DNA of 64,000 bases from Bog-473 sp963783245 (lineage in GTDB: Bacteria; Actinomycetota; Acidimicrobiia; Acidimicrobiales; RAAP-2). Position 1 is the first letter of the stretch. Each line of letters begins with the position of its first letter. Positions 57,721 through 64,000 of this stretch are shown in pieces. The notes beneath the pieces were generated by a model that worked only from the letters and a program-made list of their open reading frames with translations, was not told the origin of the DNA and made no database searches. A program made the translations under genes and the position numbers. Location: contig CAWAMS010000007.1 of assembly GCA_963783245.1 (NCBI GenBank), forward strand, positions 196,676 through 260,675, given 5' to 3'.

Positions 57721-58289
57721 TCAGCTCGTATGCCGCCAAGGTTTCACCCAACCATCCTCGGGCCATTCTTCTACCGCTGCCATGAGCGGACCGCTCAACG
57801 CTCCGTCGAGTGCTTCGCGGATGATGTCGGCATGCCCGGCGTGGCGCGCCGTCTCTTCTATGAGGTGCAGCAGAATCCACCTGACTGTGCAGCCCTCGGG
57901 ATCGGGAAACCAGGGTGCCACGGGCAGGGGTATCCGGCGCCCCAGGTCGTTGATTTCGACGACGGCTGCATCGGTATGGACTCCGGTCTCTTCGTATTGC
58001 CGGATCGCGGCGGCAAGCGTCTCGTCCTCTGAGAGGACGAAACTCGCCATGTAGTCGTCGAAAGCCGTGTCGCTGGGCGGAACGCCGAGAATGCGATCGG
58101 TCCACCCGCGTCCGCATCGGTGAGGTGCTTTACGAGTCCTCTTAGGCTTAACCCGCTCAGAGTAGGAGTGAGGCGAGCTTGGTCCTCGCGCAGTCCATGA
58201 GTGGAGTTGAGAACTGCCTCCCTCTGGTGGTCGAGGAAGGCCAGCAGCCCTTCGTGCTCGTTCTGGATCAGAGGTGCGTTTATCGGCAT
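57721..58289 (-). CDS. DinB/DUF664-family protein (one frameshift)
   Basis: About 189 residues after repair. The N-terminus has LIQNEHEGLLAFLDHQREAV and LTPTLSGLSLRGLVKHLTDA, the helix with the first metal His (KHL). After one missing base near 58100 the frame continues RGWTDRILGVPPSDTAFDDY, CTVRWILLHLIEETARHAGH with the second and third His, and EEWPEDGWVKPWR. Adding a C restores LTDADRGWTDRI. Four-helix-bundle DinB proteins are often thiol-dependent S-transferases (bacillithiol or mycothiol). Function inferred from family. Confidence 0.8.
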
Positions 58290-58458
58290 GGTTCGGAGTA
58301 TCCCACCCTGAAGGGGACAGGACCTGGCCAGTTTTCGGGAGAGACTCGCCTCGCCCCAAACGCTGGGTGCTGGGACAGTTCGACACTTTGGGTCGTGTGA
58401 TGAGTCGCCGGTGGGTATTGATTCACTGACGGGTATTTCACAAAAGATGGAGGTTCCA

Positions 58459-59154
58459 GTGGCGACGTTCATCACCATCGGGTACGGGGACGAGGCAGGT
58501 TACGAACGCACGACAACCCAAGCAAAGGATGCCGCCCATGTACACGATGCGTGGCTCGTGGAGCGTGGCGCGATCGTCGGAATCGTCGGGTCACCCATTC
58601 AAGTGAGGAATCATCAGAATCGGGGCACACGCACCGATGAGGGTGCTTACCTGAAATCAGACCTAGCGATAGCGGGATTTTCCTTGATCGAGGCAAGCAC
58701 CCGAGAAGAGGCGGTCGAACTCGTGGCGAAGACTCCGTGCGCGGTCGCCTACGGAGTCATCGAGGTTTGGCCTCTCATCGTTCCATCTGATAACGAGAGG
58801 CTTAAGGGAACCTGGAGGTTCGGGCTGATGGATATCCAGTTTGTGACGAGCGTCGCGCCGATCGTGAGAGATGCTGAGGCCTCGCGGTCCTTCTATGCGA
58901 ACGCCTTGGGTTTGGTCTTCGAAGGCCAAGAAGGCGACTACGTATTCACCCACGAGCTTGCAGGGACGAAACACTTTGGTCTCTGGCCTCTTTCGGATGC
59001 GGCGAATGCCTGCTTCGGAACGACCGAATGGCCTCTCGATATCCCGGCCCCCCAGGCCAGCATCGAGTTCGGAGTTGCTGACGTGGCCGCCGCCGCAGCT
59101 GAGCTCACCGCCAAGGGCTATCGGCTCATCCACGGTGCACGCACGGAGCCGTAG
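58459..59154 (+). CDS. YCII domain joined to glyoxalase/VOC domain, ending at an in-frame TAG
   Basis: 231 residues. Residues 1-105 (ATFITIGYGDEAGYERTTTQ, AIVGIVGSPIQVRNHQNRGT, FSLIEASTREEAVELVAKTP) form a YCII (YciI/DGPF) domain. After a short linker a VOC domain begins MDIQFVTSVAPIVRDAEASR with SFYANALGLVFEG and continues to IHGARTEP. GTG 58459 has GGAGG five bases upstream. A second GGAGG lies nine bases before ATG 58828, so the VOC part may once have been its own gene. Translation stops at TAG 59152, exactly where relatives have the Trp of PWGQT. The same frame then reads GQTTARLVSPEGLLVAVCFT to a stop at 59235. Confidence 0.7.
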   Translation: MATFITIGYGDEAGYERTTTQAKDAAHVHDAWLVERGAIVGIVGSPIQVRNHQNRGTRTDEGAYLKSDLAIAGFSLIEASTREEAVELVAKTPCAVAYGVIEVWPLIVPSDNERLKGTWRFGLMDIQFVTSVAPIVRDAEASRSFYANALGLVFEGQEGDYVFTHELAGTKHFGLWPLSDAANACFGTTEWPLDIPAPQASIEFGVADVAAAAAELTAKGYRLIHGARTEP

Positions 59155-59403
59155 GGTCAAACCACCGCTCGCTTAGTGAGCCCGGAAGGCTTGCTCGTGG
59201 CTGTCTGCTTCACCCCGGCGTTTCACGACACGTAGACTTGGCTTCCGGCTCTCCGATTACGTCGAGTATGCCGGACTCGTTGGGGCTTCCTCGGATTCGT
59301 TGCAACCGTGAGTGGGTTGTCCGACGGTCACACCGAACACCCCGACCGATCGCTGAGGTGCCCCATGCGCCGTTTCGGTGGGACAACTCGGACCATCTAC
59401 CCC

Positions 59404-59859
59404 TCAGCCTGGCATCTCTCCCATGCGCAGCTGCATTTCCTCGGGGGAGAGGTCCTCGACGTGGGAGGCGATACTCCAGCGGTGACCGTAGGGGTCCAGG
59501 AACTCTCCACCACGATCCCCATAGAACTTGTCTTCCACGGGCCGCGTGATGGTGGCGCCAGCAGTGACGGCGAGTGCGACTGTGGCGTCCACGTCCTGGA
59601 CGTAGACGTGGATTGTCACGGGTGAGCCTCCGATCGATTTAGGACTGCGGGCACCCATATCGGGGAATTCGTCCGCCAGCATGATCATCGAATCCCCGAT
59701 GGATAGCTCGGCGTGGCCAACCTTGTCGTCGGGACCTGGCATTCTCATCCGCTCTTCCGCACCCAGAACCGAGATGTAGAAGTCGATCGCGGCATTGGCA
59801 TTGTCAACGATCAGGTAGGGCGTGACTCGGGGGTAGTTGTCCGGGATCGGCTTCGCCAT
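59404..59859 (-). CDS. PhnB-like VOC-family protein
   Basis: 151 residues. YPRVTPYLIVDNANAAIDFY followed by SVLGAEERMRMPGPDDKVGH is the classic start of PhnB/YerK-type glyoxalase-fold proteins. VTIHVYVQDVDATVALAVTA and DKFYGDRGGEFLDPYGHRWS, with the GDR(x)GxFxDPxGHxW motif, are complete. AGGAGGG precedes the ATG. Role unknown; relatives bind small ligands or confer drug binding. The only VOC protein of the 58-61 kb group on the minus strand. Confidence 0.9.
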   Translation of the reverse strand: MAKPIPDNYPRVTPYLIVDNANAAIDFYISVLGAEERMRMPGPDDKVGHAELSIGDSMIMLADEFPDMGARSPKSIGGSPVTIHVYVQDVDATVALAVTAGATITRPVEDKFYGDRGGEFLDPYGHRWSIASHVEDLSPEEMQLRMGEMPG

Positions 59860-60060
59860 TTGGTCCCTCCTGCGAGGATCGAACGGGGTTCTCCTTTGTT
59901 TCGTTCACACTCTTGCATACTCGGAGGCCTCCTGATCTGGCCGCTTTTCGTAGGCACAGACAACAGAGGTTAGGAAGGCCACGGCGGACTCGCCCATGCT
60001 GCCGGTCCGATGGCGATTCGTGAGCCTGTATCCTGGACGGATTCACGAGGAGGTCCTTCA

Positions 60061-60306
60061 ATGGCCAAGCACAAGAAGAACGACGAAGTTTACTTTTAGC
60101 TCCATGAGCAAGCGCCGTCACGGCTATCCAAGTGAGTCGCGAGTCAAGCGCGGCGACCGCGTTGTCAACGGCAACAAGGAGTTGATTCGAAAAGCTTGGA
60201 CGCAAGGACCTGTGTCCATGTGGTTCAGGGCGTCGCTTTCAAAAACTGTTGTCTAAGAAGCGGCATGTTCGACGGTTCGCTTCGGGACTACTACCGACGC
60301 GAATAA
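60061..60306 (+). CDS. SEC-C zinc-motif miniprotein (three frameshifts, reconstructed)
   Basis: A strong GAGGAGGT site precedes ATG 60061, but the plain frame stops after MAKHKKNDEVYF. Shortening T4 to T3 at 60096, A4 to A3 near 60190 and A5 to A4 near 60240 gives an 80-residue protein. It continues SSMSKRRHGYPSESRVKRGD, then KLGRKDLCPCGSGRRFQNCC, then LRSGMFDGSLRDYYRRE and a TAA. CPCGSGxxFxxCC is the SEC-C zinc-binding motif found at the C-terminus of SecA and in methionine aminopeptidase. Without these repairs nothing would be annotated. The reconstruction depends on three assumed errors but ends in an intact, recognised motif. Confidence 0.6.
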
Positions 60307-60588
60307 CGCGCTGACCAGATCGTGATTTGGCCGACTTGCCGGTAAGGCGAGAATCCGGAGCCGGAATCCTCAGGGATCGAAGGCTGAAGGCAGGTAGTAG
60401 ACCCGGTCTCGCGCCAATAGTCCCTGCGAAATGGGACAGGACCGACGATACGCTGTCAATGTGGCTTCGGACGTCTTGTTCTGCTCGCCCCTTTGGCACA
60501 ATCGCAGGGACGAGTTCTAGCGTTGTTCGGAGAGTGCCCGCCTCTACAACCAATCGTGCGACAGAGTCACGAACACGGAGGAACCGAC

Positions 60589-61029
60589 ATGTCACAAGTG
60601 CGCCGTTTCGACCATGTTGCCATCACTGTCGCCGACCTTGATGCCGCGACCCAGTTCTTTGTCGCGTTGGGGCTGGAGATTGAGGGAAGGACGTTCGTGG
60701 AGGGCGAGTTTATCGACACCGTCATCGGCATCCCGGGATCAAGAACTGAAATCGTGATGCTTCGGCTTCCGGACAAGGGCACAGGCATCGAGCTCTCAAG
60801 CTTCGTCCGGCCTAGCTGCGAGCCGGGCTCGCCGGCCGCTATGGCCAACGAGCTCGGCTTGCGAAGTGTCGCCTTCGAGGTTCATGATCTCGCAGCCGCG
60901 ATCGACCAGGCTGCAACCTCCGGCTATGGATTGGTGGGCGGAATCGGTGAGTACGAGGGCTCGTGGCGGATGGCATATGTCCGAGGTCCCGAGGGGATCA
61001 TCGTTGCGCTTGCCCAGCCCATCCGCTGA
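60589..61029 (+). CDS. glyoxalase/VOC-family protein
   Basis: 146 residues. VRRFDHVAITVADLDAATQF then FVALGLEIEGRTFVEGEFID at the start, and WRMAYVRGPEGIIVALAQPI at the end. Metal-ligand positions include His in FDHVAI, Glu in GIELSSF, His in FEVHDLA. CGGAGGAACC precedes ATG 60589. Related to methylmalonyl-CoA epimerase- or lactoylglutathione lyase-like proteins, with substrate unknown. Confidence 0.9.
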   Translation: MSQVRRFDHVAITVADLDAATQFFVALGLEIEGRTFVEGEFIDTVIGIPGSRTEIVMLRLPDKGTGIELSSFVRPSCEPGSPAAMANELGLRSVAFEVHDLAAAIDQAATSGYGLVGGIGEYEGSWRMAYVRGPEGIIVALAQPIR

Positions 61030-61187
61030 CAGGACTCTTCGCCCGCACACGAGGCGATCGTTGCCAAAGCGTTTCGGCGAATCATTCTCGCGCGCAGTGA
61101 GTCGCTCTCTTACCGGCCCCAAAGGGCCAGATATGGACAGCACTCGGAGTGCCTCGCTCGACCCTTGGAGAACGAGGGCGCGAAGCT

Positions 61188-61889
61188 GTGTTTGTGGATG
61201 AAGATGCCCTTCTGGCCGAACAGCGCTCGTACTATCGGGCGCGAGCACCCGAGTATGACGAATGGTGGCAGCGACGAGGGCGTTTTTACCGGGGCGAGGA
61301 ACAGCTTCTCGAATGGCAGCGCCAAGTAGCAGTCGTGGACCAGGCCCTCACCTCGTTCGGAGCTGGGGGCTCGGTCTTGGAACTGGCGGGGGGAACTGGT
61401 TGGTGGACTCAGCGTCTTGCGCGCACTGCCGACCGCCTCACCGTTGTGGATAGTTCACCCGAGGTACTCGCACTCAGCCGGGAAAGGGTAGGACGCACCG
61501 ATGTCAGCTATGTCGTGGCGGATCTCTTCGATTGGCAAGCCGACTCCCACTATGACGTGGTGTTTTTTTCTTTCTGGCTTTCACACGTACCAAGAGCCCG
61601 ATTCGGGGAATTCTGGTCGATCGTTCGCTCATGCTTGGCTCCCTCGGGCCGGGCGTTCCTCATCGACAATCGAAACGATCCATTGCCAGACACGACGACA
61701 AAGGACCCGTTCGTCGTCCGATACGACACTGACCTTCACCTGCGCCGTCTTACGGATGGTTCGCGATATCGGGTCGTCAGCGTGATGTACGAACCGGATG
61801 AGCTGCAGTCCCTGATTGTCGCACAGGGATGGTCGGCACGGATCGACTCGACCCGGTGGTTCATCTATGGATCAGCCCGTCACGCGTGA
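61188..61889 (+). CDS. class I SAM-dependent methyltransferase
   Basis: About 233 residues. LLAEQRSYYRARAPEYDEWW is the common start of this group, SVLELAGGTGWWTQRLARTA near residue 62 is motif I (variant ELAGGTG), and LTVVDSSPEVLALSRERVG is motif II. YDVVFFSFWLSHVPRARFGE near residue 127 is the motif IV region, with SFWLSHVP typical. Start uncertain among GTG 61149, 61188 and 61194; 61188 follows a GAGGGCG. Substrate unknown. Confidence 0.87.
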   Translation: MFVDEDALLAEQRSYYRARAPEYDEWWQRRGRFYRGEEQLLEWQRQVAVVDQALTSFGAGGSVLELAGGTGWWTQRLARTADRLTVVDSSPEVLALSRERVGRTDVSYVVADLFDWQADSHYDVVFFSFWLSHVPRARFGEFWSIVRSCLAPSGRAFLIDNRNDPLPDTTTKDPFVVRYDTDLHLRRLTDGSRYRVVSVMYEPDELQSLIVAQGWSARIDSTRWFIYGSARHA

Positions 61890-61982
61890 TCGCAGAGGTG
61901 CCTTCGCTGTCGGGATGGGGCGACTCGTTCAGACGATGTCCTTGCCGGCGCAGCGTCGCCCTGAGGAAGCGTATGGAGGTAA

Positions 61983-62702
61983 ATGTGCTCCGAAAACGCT
62001 GAAACCGGCAGCAACCCTCCGAAACTGGAGCGCTACCATTCAGTCATGCTCCGGCGTCGTGCAAAGCTCGAAGGGGAGCGATTGGATTCTCGGCTTGGAC
62101 TGGACACGATCTCCTTCGACACCTTCGCGTGGGAACGTCAGCCTGATGAGGACGGGGATCGTTTCTGGCTTGGTGACGGCGCCATCCGCATTATTCTCTC
62201 AGAGCATTTCTTTGCGCTCCCTCCGGATCTCCCAGGTACGGACGTCGACATCTTGAGGTCCTCCTATGAGACTTTGATGGCGGCGAGTAATGAGGAAGAA
62301 AGCGGTCGGACGGCCCAGTTGCTCGAGGTCAACGTGGATCCCAACGGACCGGTCGTTCGAATTGTGGTCCGGCTTCCCTTGCCTGACCGCTATCTCTTCG
62401 TTGGCTCGCTAACCATTCCATTGGCCCACTGCAGTTGGGTCGTGAAGCTCCAAGCCGTCGAAGGCTCCATAACGGGCCTACGTGAGACCTTCGCGGCAGA
62501 TCGGGGCCTTCAGGAGCTGGGTCTTCGATCGTTTCAGGAGCTTAAGGGGGTATTTGATCCCTACGATCGGCGATGGGACGACATCGCTCCGGGTGACCCA
62601 CTCACGGCCGTTCGCCATTATCTCGATTGCCTCGAGGCAAGCCTTCGGTTCGGTCCTGAATTCTCCACTCAGAAGGCATTTGAAAGTCCCCCATCCCAAT
62701 GA
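61983..62702 (+). CDS. hypothetical protein
   Basis: 239 residues or fewer; ATG 61983 and ATG 62046 are alternatives. No family recognised. The visible core includes DTISFDTFAWERQPDEDGDR, WLGDGAIRIILSEHFFALPP, and a beta-rich stretch VNVDPNGPVVRIVVRLPLPD with RYLFVGSLTIPLAHCSW. The C-terminal half is helical (TGLRETFAADRGLQELGLRS, LTAVRHYLDCLEASLRFGP). Codon use is moderate in G/C. Looks like a soluble immunity- or phage-region-type hypothetical, but that is a guess. Confidence 0.65.
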   Translation: MCSENAETGSNPPKLERYHSVMLRRRAKLEGERLDSRLGLDTISFDTFAWERQPDEDGDRFWLGDGAIRIILSEHFFALPPDLPGTDVDILRSSYETLMAASNEEESGRTAQLLEVNVDPNGPVVRIVVRLPLPDRYLFVGSLTIPLAHCSWVVKLQAVEGSITGLRETFAADRGLQELGLRSFQELKGVFDPYDRRWDDIAPGDPLTAVRHYLDCLEASLRFGPEFSTQKAFESPPSQ

Positions 62703-62749
62703 GAGCAGAGGATCGGTGGTCGAACGTTGCCGATATGACAGCGAGCCGC

Positions 62750-63286
62750 TCAGTTGCGAAAGTCGCCGGGGACTCCGCTGTCGGGCGTGTCCGCTTCCAA
62801 TCGGCGCCGGACCTCTGCCGTGTTCACGCCGAGAGCGTCCAGCAGTACCGCCGCAGGATCTGGTGGTTGGAGAGCGAAAATCTGGGCCAGCACCTGCTGG
62901 GCCGCGACCTGGGTCTTCCGGCGGTTGGGCTTGACCGCTTCCTCAAGCACTTTCTTCGCTGCGGGCGTGATGCGGAGCCGATCTTTTTGCGCGACGTCTC
63001 TGATTCTCGGCTTCTTCGGTACGGTGCGCATCGGCAGTTCGGGAGCGTCGGTGCCCGACCCCAGGCCAAGGGCGCCCAGGGCTTCGTGATCGAGCGAGTC
63101 AAGGGCCTGGCGAGCTTGCTGCAAGCTCACGCCTAACACGGCTTCGATCGAGGGATTCTCCAACAAAGCGAGCAAGATGTGATCGGTGCCATATCGGCGA
63201 TCACCTCGGCGACGAGCCTCCTCACCGGCCTGCAGGCAGATGGCCCAGGCGTGAAGCGTGTCTGGCGCAACGGATTCGGTGGTCAT
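62750..63286 (-). CDS. Clp N-domain protein
   Basis: 178 residues from ATG 63286. TLHAWAICLQAGEEARRRGD with RRYGTDHILLALLENPSIEA near residue 28 is one Clp_N repeat half, and DRLRITPAAKKVLEEAVKPN with VAAQQVLAQIFALQPPDPAA near residue 105 is a second, more diverged one. No ATPase. The ATG overlaps the stop of the upstream HTH gene (ATGA) with AAGGAG as ribosome site, so the two are translationally coupled. Clp N-domains bind substrates or adaptors; here possibly a sensor for the HTH partner. Confidence 0.85.
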   Translation of the reverse strand: MTTESVAPDTLHAWAICLQAGEEARRRGDRRYGTDHILLALLENPSIEAVLGVSLQQARQALDSLDHEALGALGLGSGTDAPELPMRTVPKKPRIRDVAQKDRLRITPAAKKVLEEAVKPNRRKTQVAAQQVLAQIFALQPPDPAAVLLDALGVNTAEVRRRLEADTPDSGVPGDFRN

Positions 63287-63495
63287 GATGACTCCTTGTT
63301 GTATTTGGTGTGTACGGATTGGCGGGTGATGCCCAAAGCGTCTCCGATCTGCTGCCACGACCAGCCCTTTTCCCGGGCCATCTTGACTTGGTCGGCTTCG
63401 ACCCTCTCAGCTAGGCGATGGAGCGCCAACGAGGCGCGTAGCCCAATCGCCGGGTCATCCGAAGAAAGATCAACGCTGAGTTTCTCGATGTCCAT
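63283..63495 (-). CDS. small HTH DNA-binding protein paired with Clp-N protein
   Basis: 70 residues: MDIEKLSVDLSSDDPAIGLR, then helix-turn-helix QVKMAREKGWSWQQIGDALG and ITRQSVHTKYNKESS. The WSWQQIGDALGITRQSVH segment is a clear recognition-helix motif like those in sigma region 4 or Xre-type repressors. A perfect palindrome overlies its promoter. Transcription is predicted to begin at or one base before the ATG, so the message would be leaderless. Autorepression is a reasonable inference. Confidence 0.87.
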   Translation of the reverse strand: MDIEKLSVDLSSDDPAIGLRASLALHRLAERVEADQVKMAREKGWSWQQIGDALGITRQSVHTKYNKESS

Positions 63496-63498
63496 ACG

Positions 63499-63530
63499 TG
63501 TCAGTATAGACTGACATCCTGGGTTGTCAA
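63499..63530 (-). promoter_or_regulatory. consensus promoter overlapped by perfect palindromic operator
   Basis: Reading leftward: -35 TTGACA (63530-63525), 16-base spacer, -10 TATACT (63508-63503), then seven bases to ATG 63495. The palindrome TGTCAGT-ATAG-ACTGACA (63499-63516) spans the -10. A second inverted half-site (CTAGACTGACA) lies at 63532-63542. The arrangement predicts a leaderless, repressible transcript of the HTH-Clp pair. Confidence 0.7.
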
Positions 63531-63639
63531 CCTAGACTGACACGGCTGATCGCCAGACCGGAGTGTCCCGGATGGCCGGTTCGGTGGGACGCTCGGGACG
63601 AGCGGGACCCTCAAATCCTGGGCTACAAGGACGACGGCA

Positions 63640-64000
63640 TCAAACCTTGAAAGCAGGATTGTCGAACAGAAGGATCTCCTCGTCGTCGGGAGCCTGAAAG
63701 ATCCTTGCCCACTGCTCAAAGTGAGCCAGCGTCATTGCCGATGATGTCCATTCGCCCAACGCAGTGCGGCGATCGGCTCGCTTGATCAACTCATCCACGG
63801 GCGCACCGAGGTAGTGCAATTCAACCCCTACCCCCAGAGCCCGCGCTCTGAGTCGTTTCTCATCACGTTCAACCCGCGCCCAGTGGCCCCACTCCAAGAT
63901 CACGCTCTGACCTAGGGCGAGGAGTTCCTGGGTGAGTGTCCACAATCGACCTTCGATAAGAACTCGAAATTTGTCGTCCCACGGGTCGTGACCCAATCGG
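63640..64000 (-). CDS. AAA/P-loop kinase-like protein, N-terminus beyond window
   Basis: About 120 visible residues. LGHDPWDDKFRVLIEGRLWT, LALGQSVILEWGHWARVERD, LRARALGVGVELHYLGAPVD, LAHFEQWARIFQAPDDEEIL. These match the C-terminal two-thirds of small predicted kinases whose N-terminal GxxxxGK(S/T) loop would lie upstream, beyond position 64000. The visible TTG at 63996 is probably internal. Relatives include zeta-toxin-like and chloramphenicol-phosphotransferase-like ATPases. Separated from the HTH promoter by about 110 bases. Confidence 0.75.
   Translation of the reverse strand, partial: RLGHDPWDDKFRVLIEGRLWTLTQELLALGQSVILEWGHWARVERDEKRLRARALGVGVELHYLGAPVDELIKRADRRTALGEWTSSAMTLAHFEQWARIFQAPDDEEILLFDNPAFKV

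Overview
The window is GC-rich DNA, roughly two-thirds G+C by eye and visibly lower after about 43 kb. It has many GTG starts, ATGA/GTGA/TTGA overlaps and actinobacterial families: split PurS/PurQ/PurL, F420-type PPOX, LLM oxidoreductases, cytochrome P450, HxlR, and an LPG-synthase-like membrane protein with a kinase-like domain. I infer a high-GC actinobacterium, perhaps of the Acidimicrobiia type. No marker gene here proves the lineage.

Layout. 0.25-6.0 kb: purA, purD, purB, purC, purS, purQ on the + strand. 6.0-10.6 kb: a minus-strand block with a small basic coiled-coil protein, a kinase-like/LPG-synthase-TM membrane protein and another membrane protein. 10.8-16.9 kb: two small ORFs, then purL, purF, purM and pyrE. 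Together these encode most of IMP synthesis, the step to AMP, and one pyrimidine step. 16.9-31.3 kb: catabolic and general genes, including a serine hydrolase, a DUF1028 protein, an alpha/beta hydrolase, an LLM monooxygenase, an alcohol dehydrogenase, a CrtC/AttH-like protein, an APH-DUF6285 protein, an MFS/HxlR divergent pair, cysteine dioxygenase plus rhodanese, a second MFS pump, an SDR and methionine aminopeptidase. 31.4-42.2 kb: globin plus penicillin-binding protein, F420 PPOX, two related D-aminoacylase-like amidohydrolases, hydrolase, thioesterase, glyoxalase, SDR, START-domain protein and P450. This looks like a lipid or xenobiotic catabolic neighbourhood.

42.3-64 kb is accessory in character: GNATs, HEAT repeats, an orphan solute-binding protein, secreted proteins, methyltransferases, phosphotransferase-like proteins, DinB, YCII and VOC proteins. 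Three items stand out. (1) A protein fusing two Clp N-terminal repeats to a segment resembling the GyrA coiled-coil region lies just upstream of a pentapeptide-repeat protein of the general type that includes gyrase-binding DNA mimics. (2) A single-chain PheS-like ligase carries a C-terminal PheT-type FDX-ACB domain. (3) A small HTH gene overlaps a second Clp-N gene and appears to be transcribed leaderless from a strong promoter covered by a perfect palindrome.

Quality warning. I count about 36 one-base frameshifts in otherwise well-preserved genes: eight in purL, four in purM, two in purC, two in purF, and others throughout. Most can be repaired by changing the length of a short homopolymer by one base. 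Motifs and length are kept on both sides. I read these as base-calling or assembly errors, not decay, and annotate the reconstructed genes over their whole span. I saw no tRNA, rRNA, transposase, integrase or CRISPR array.
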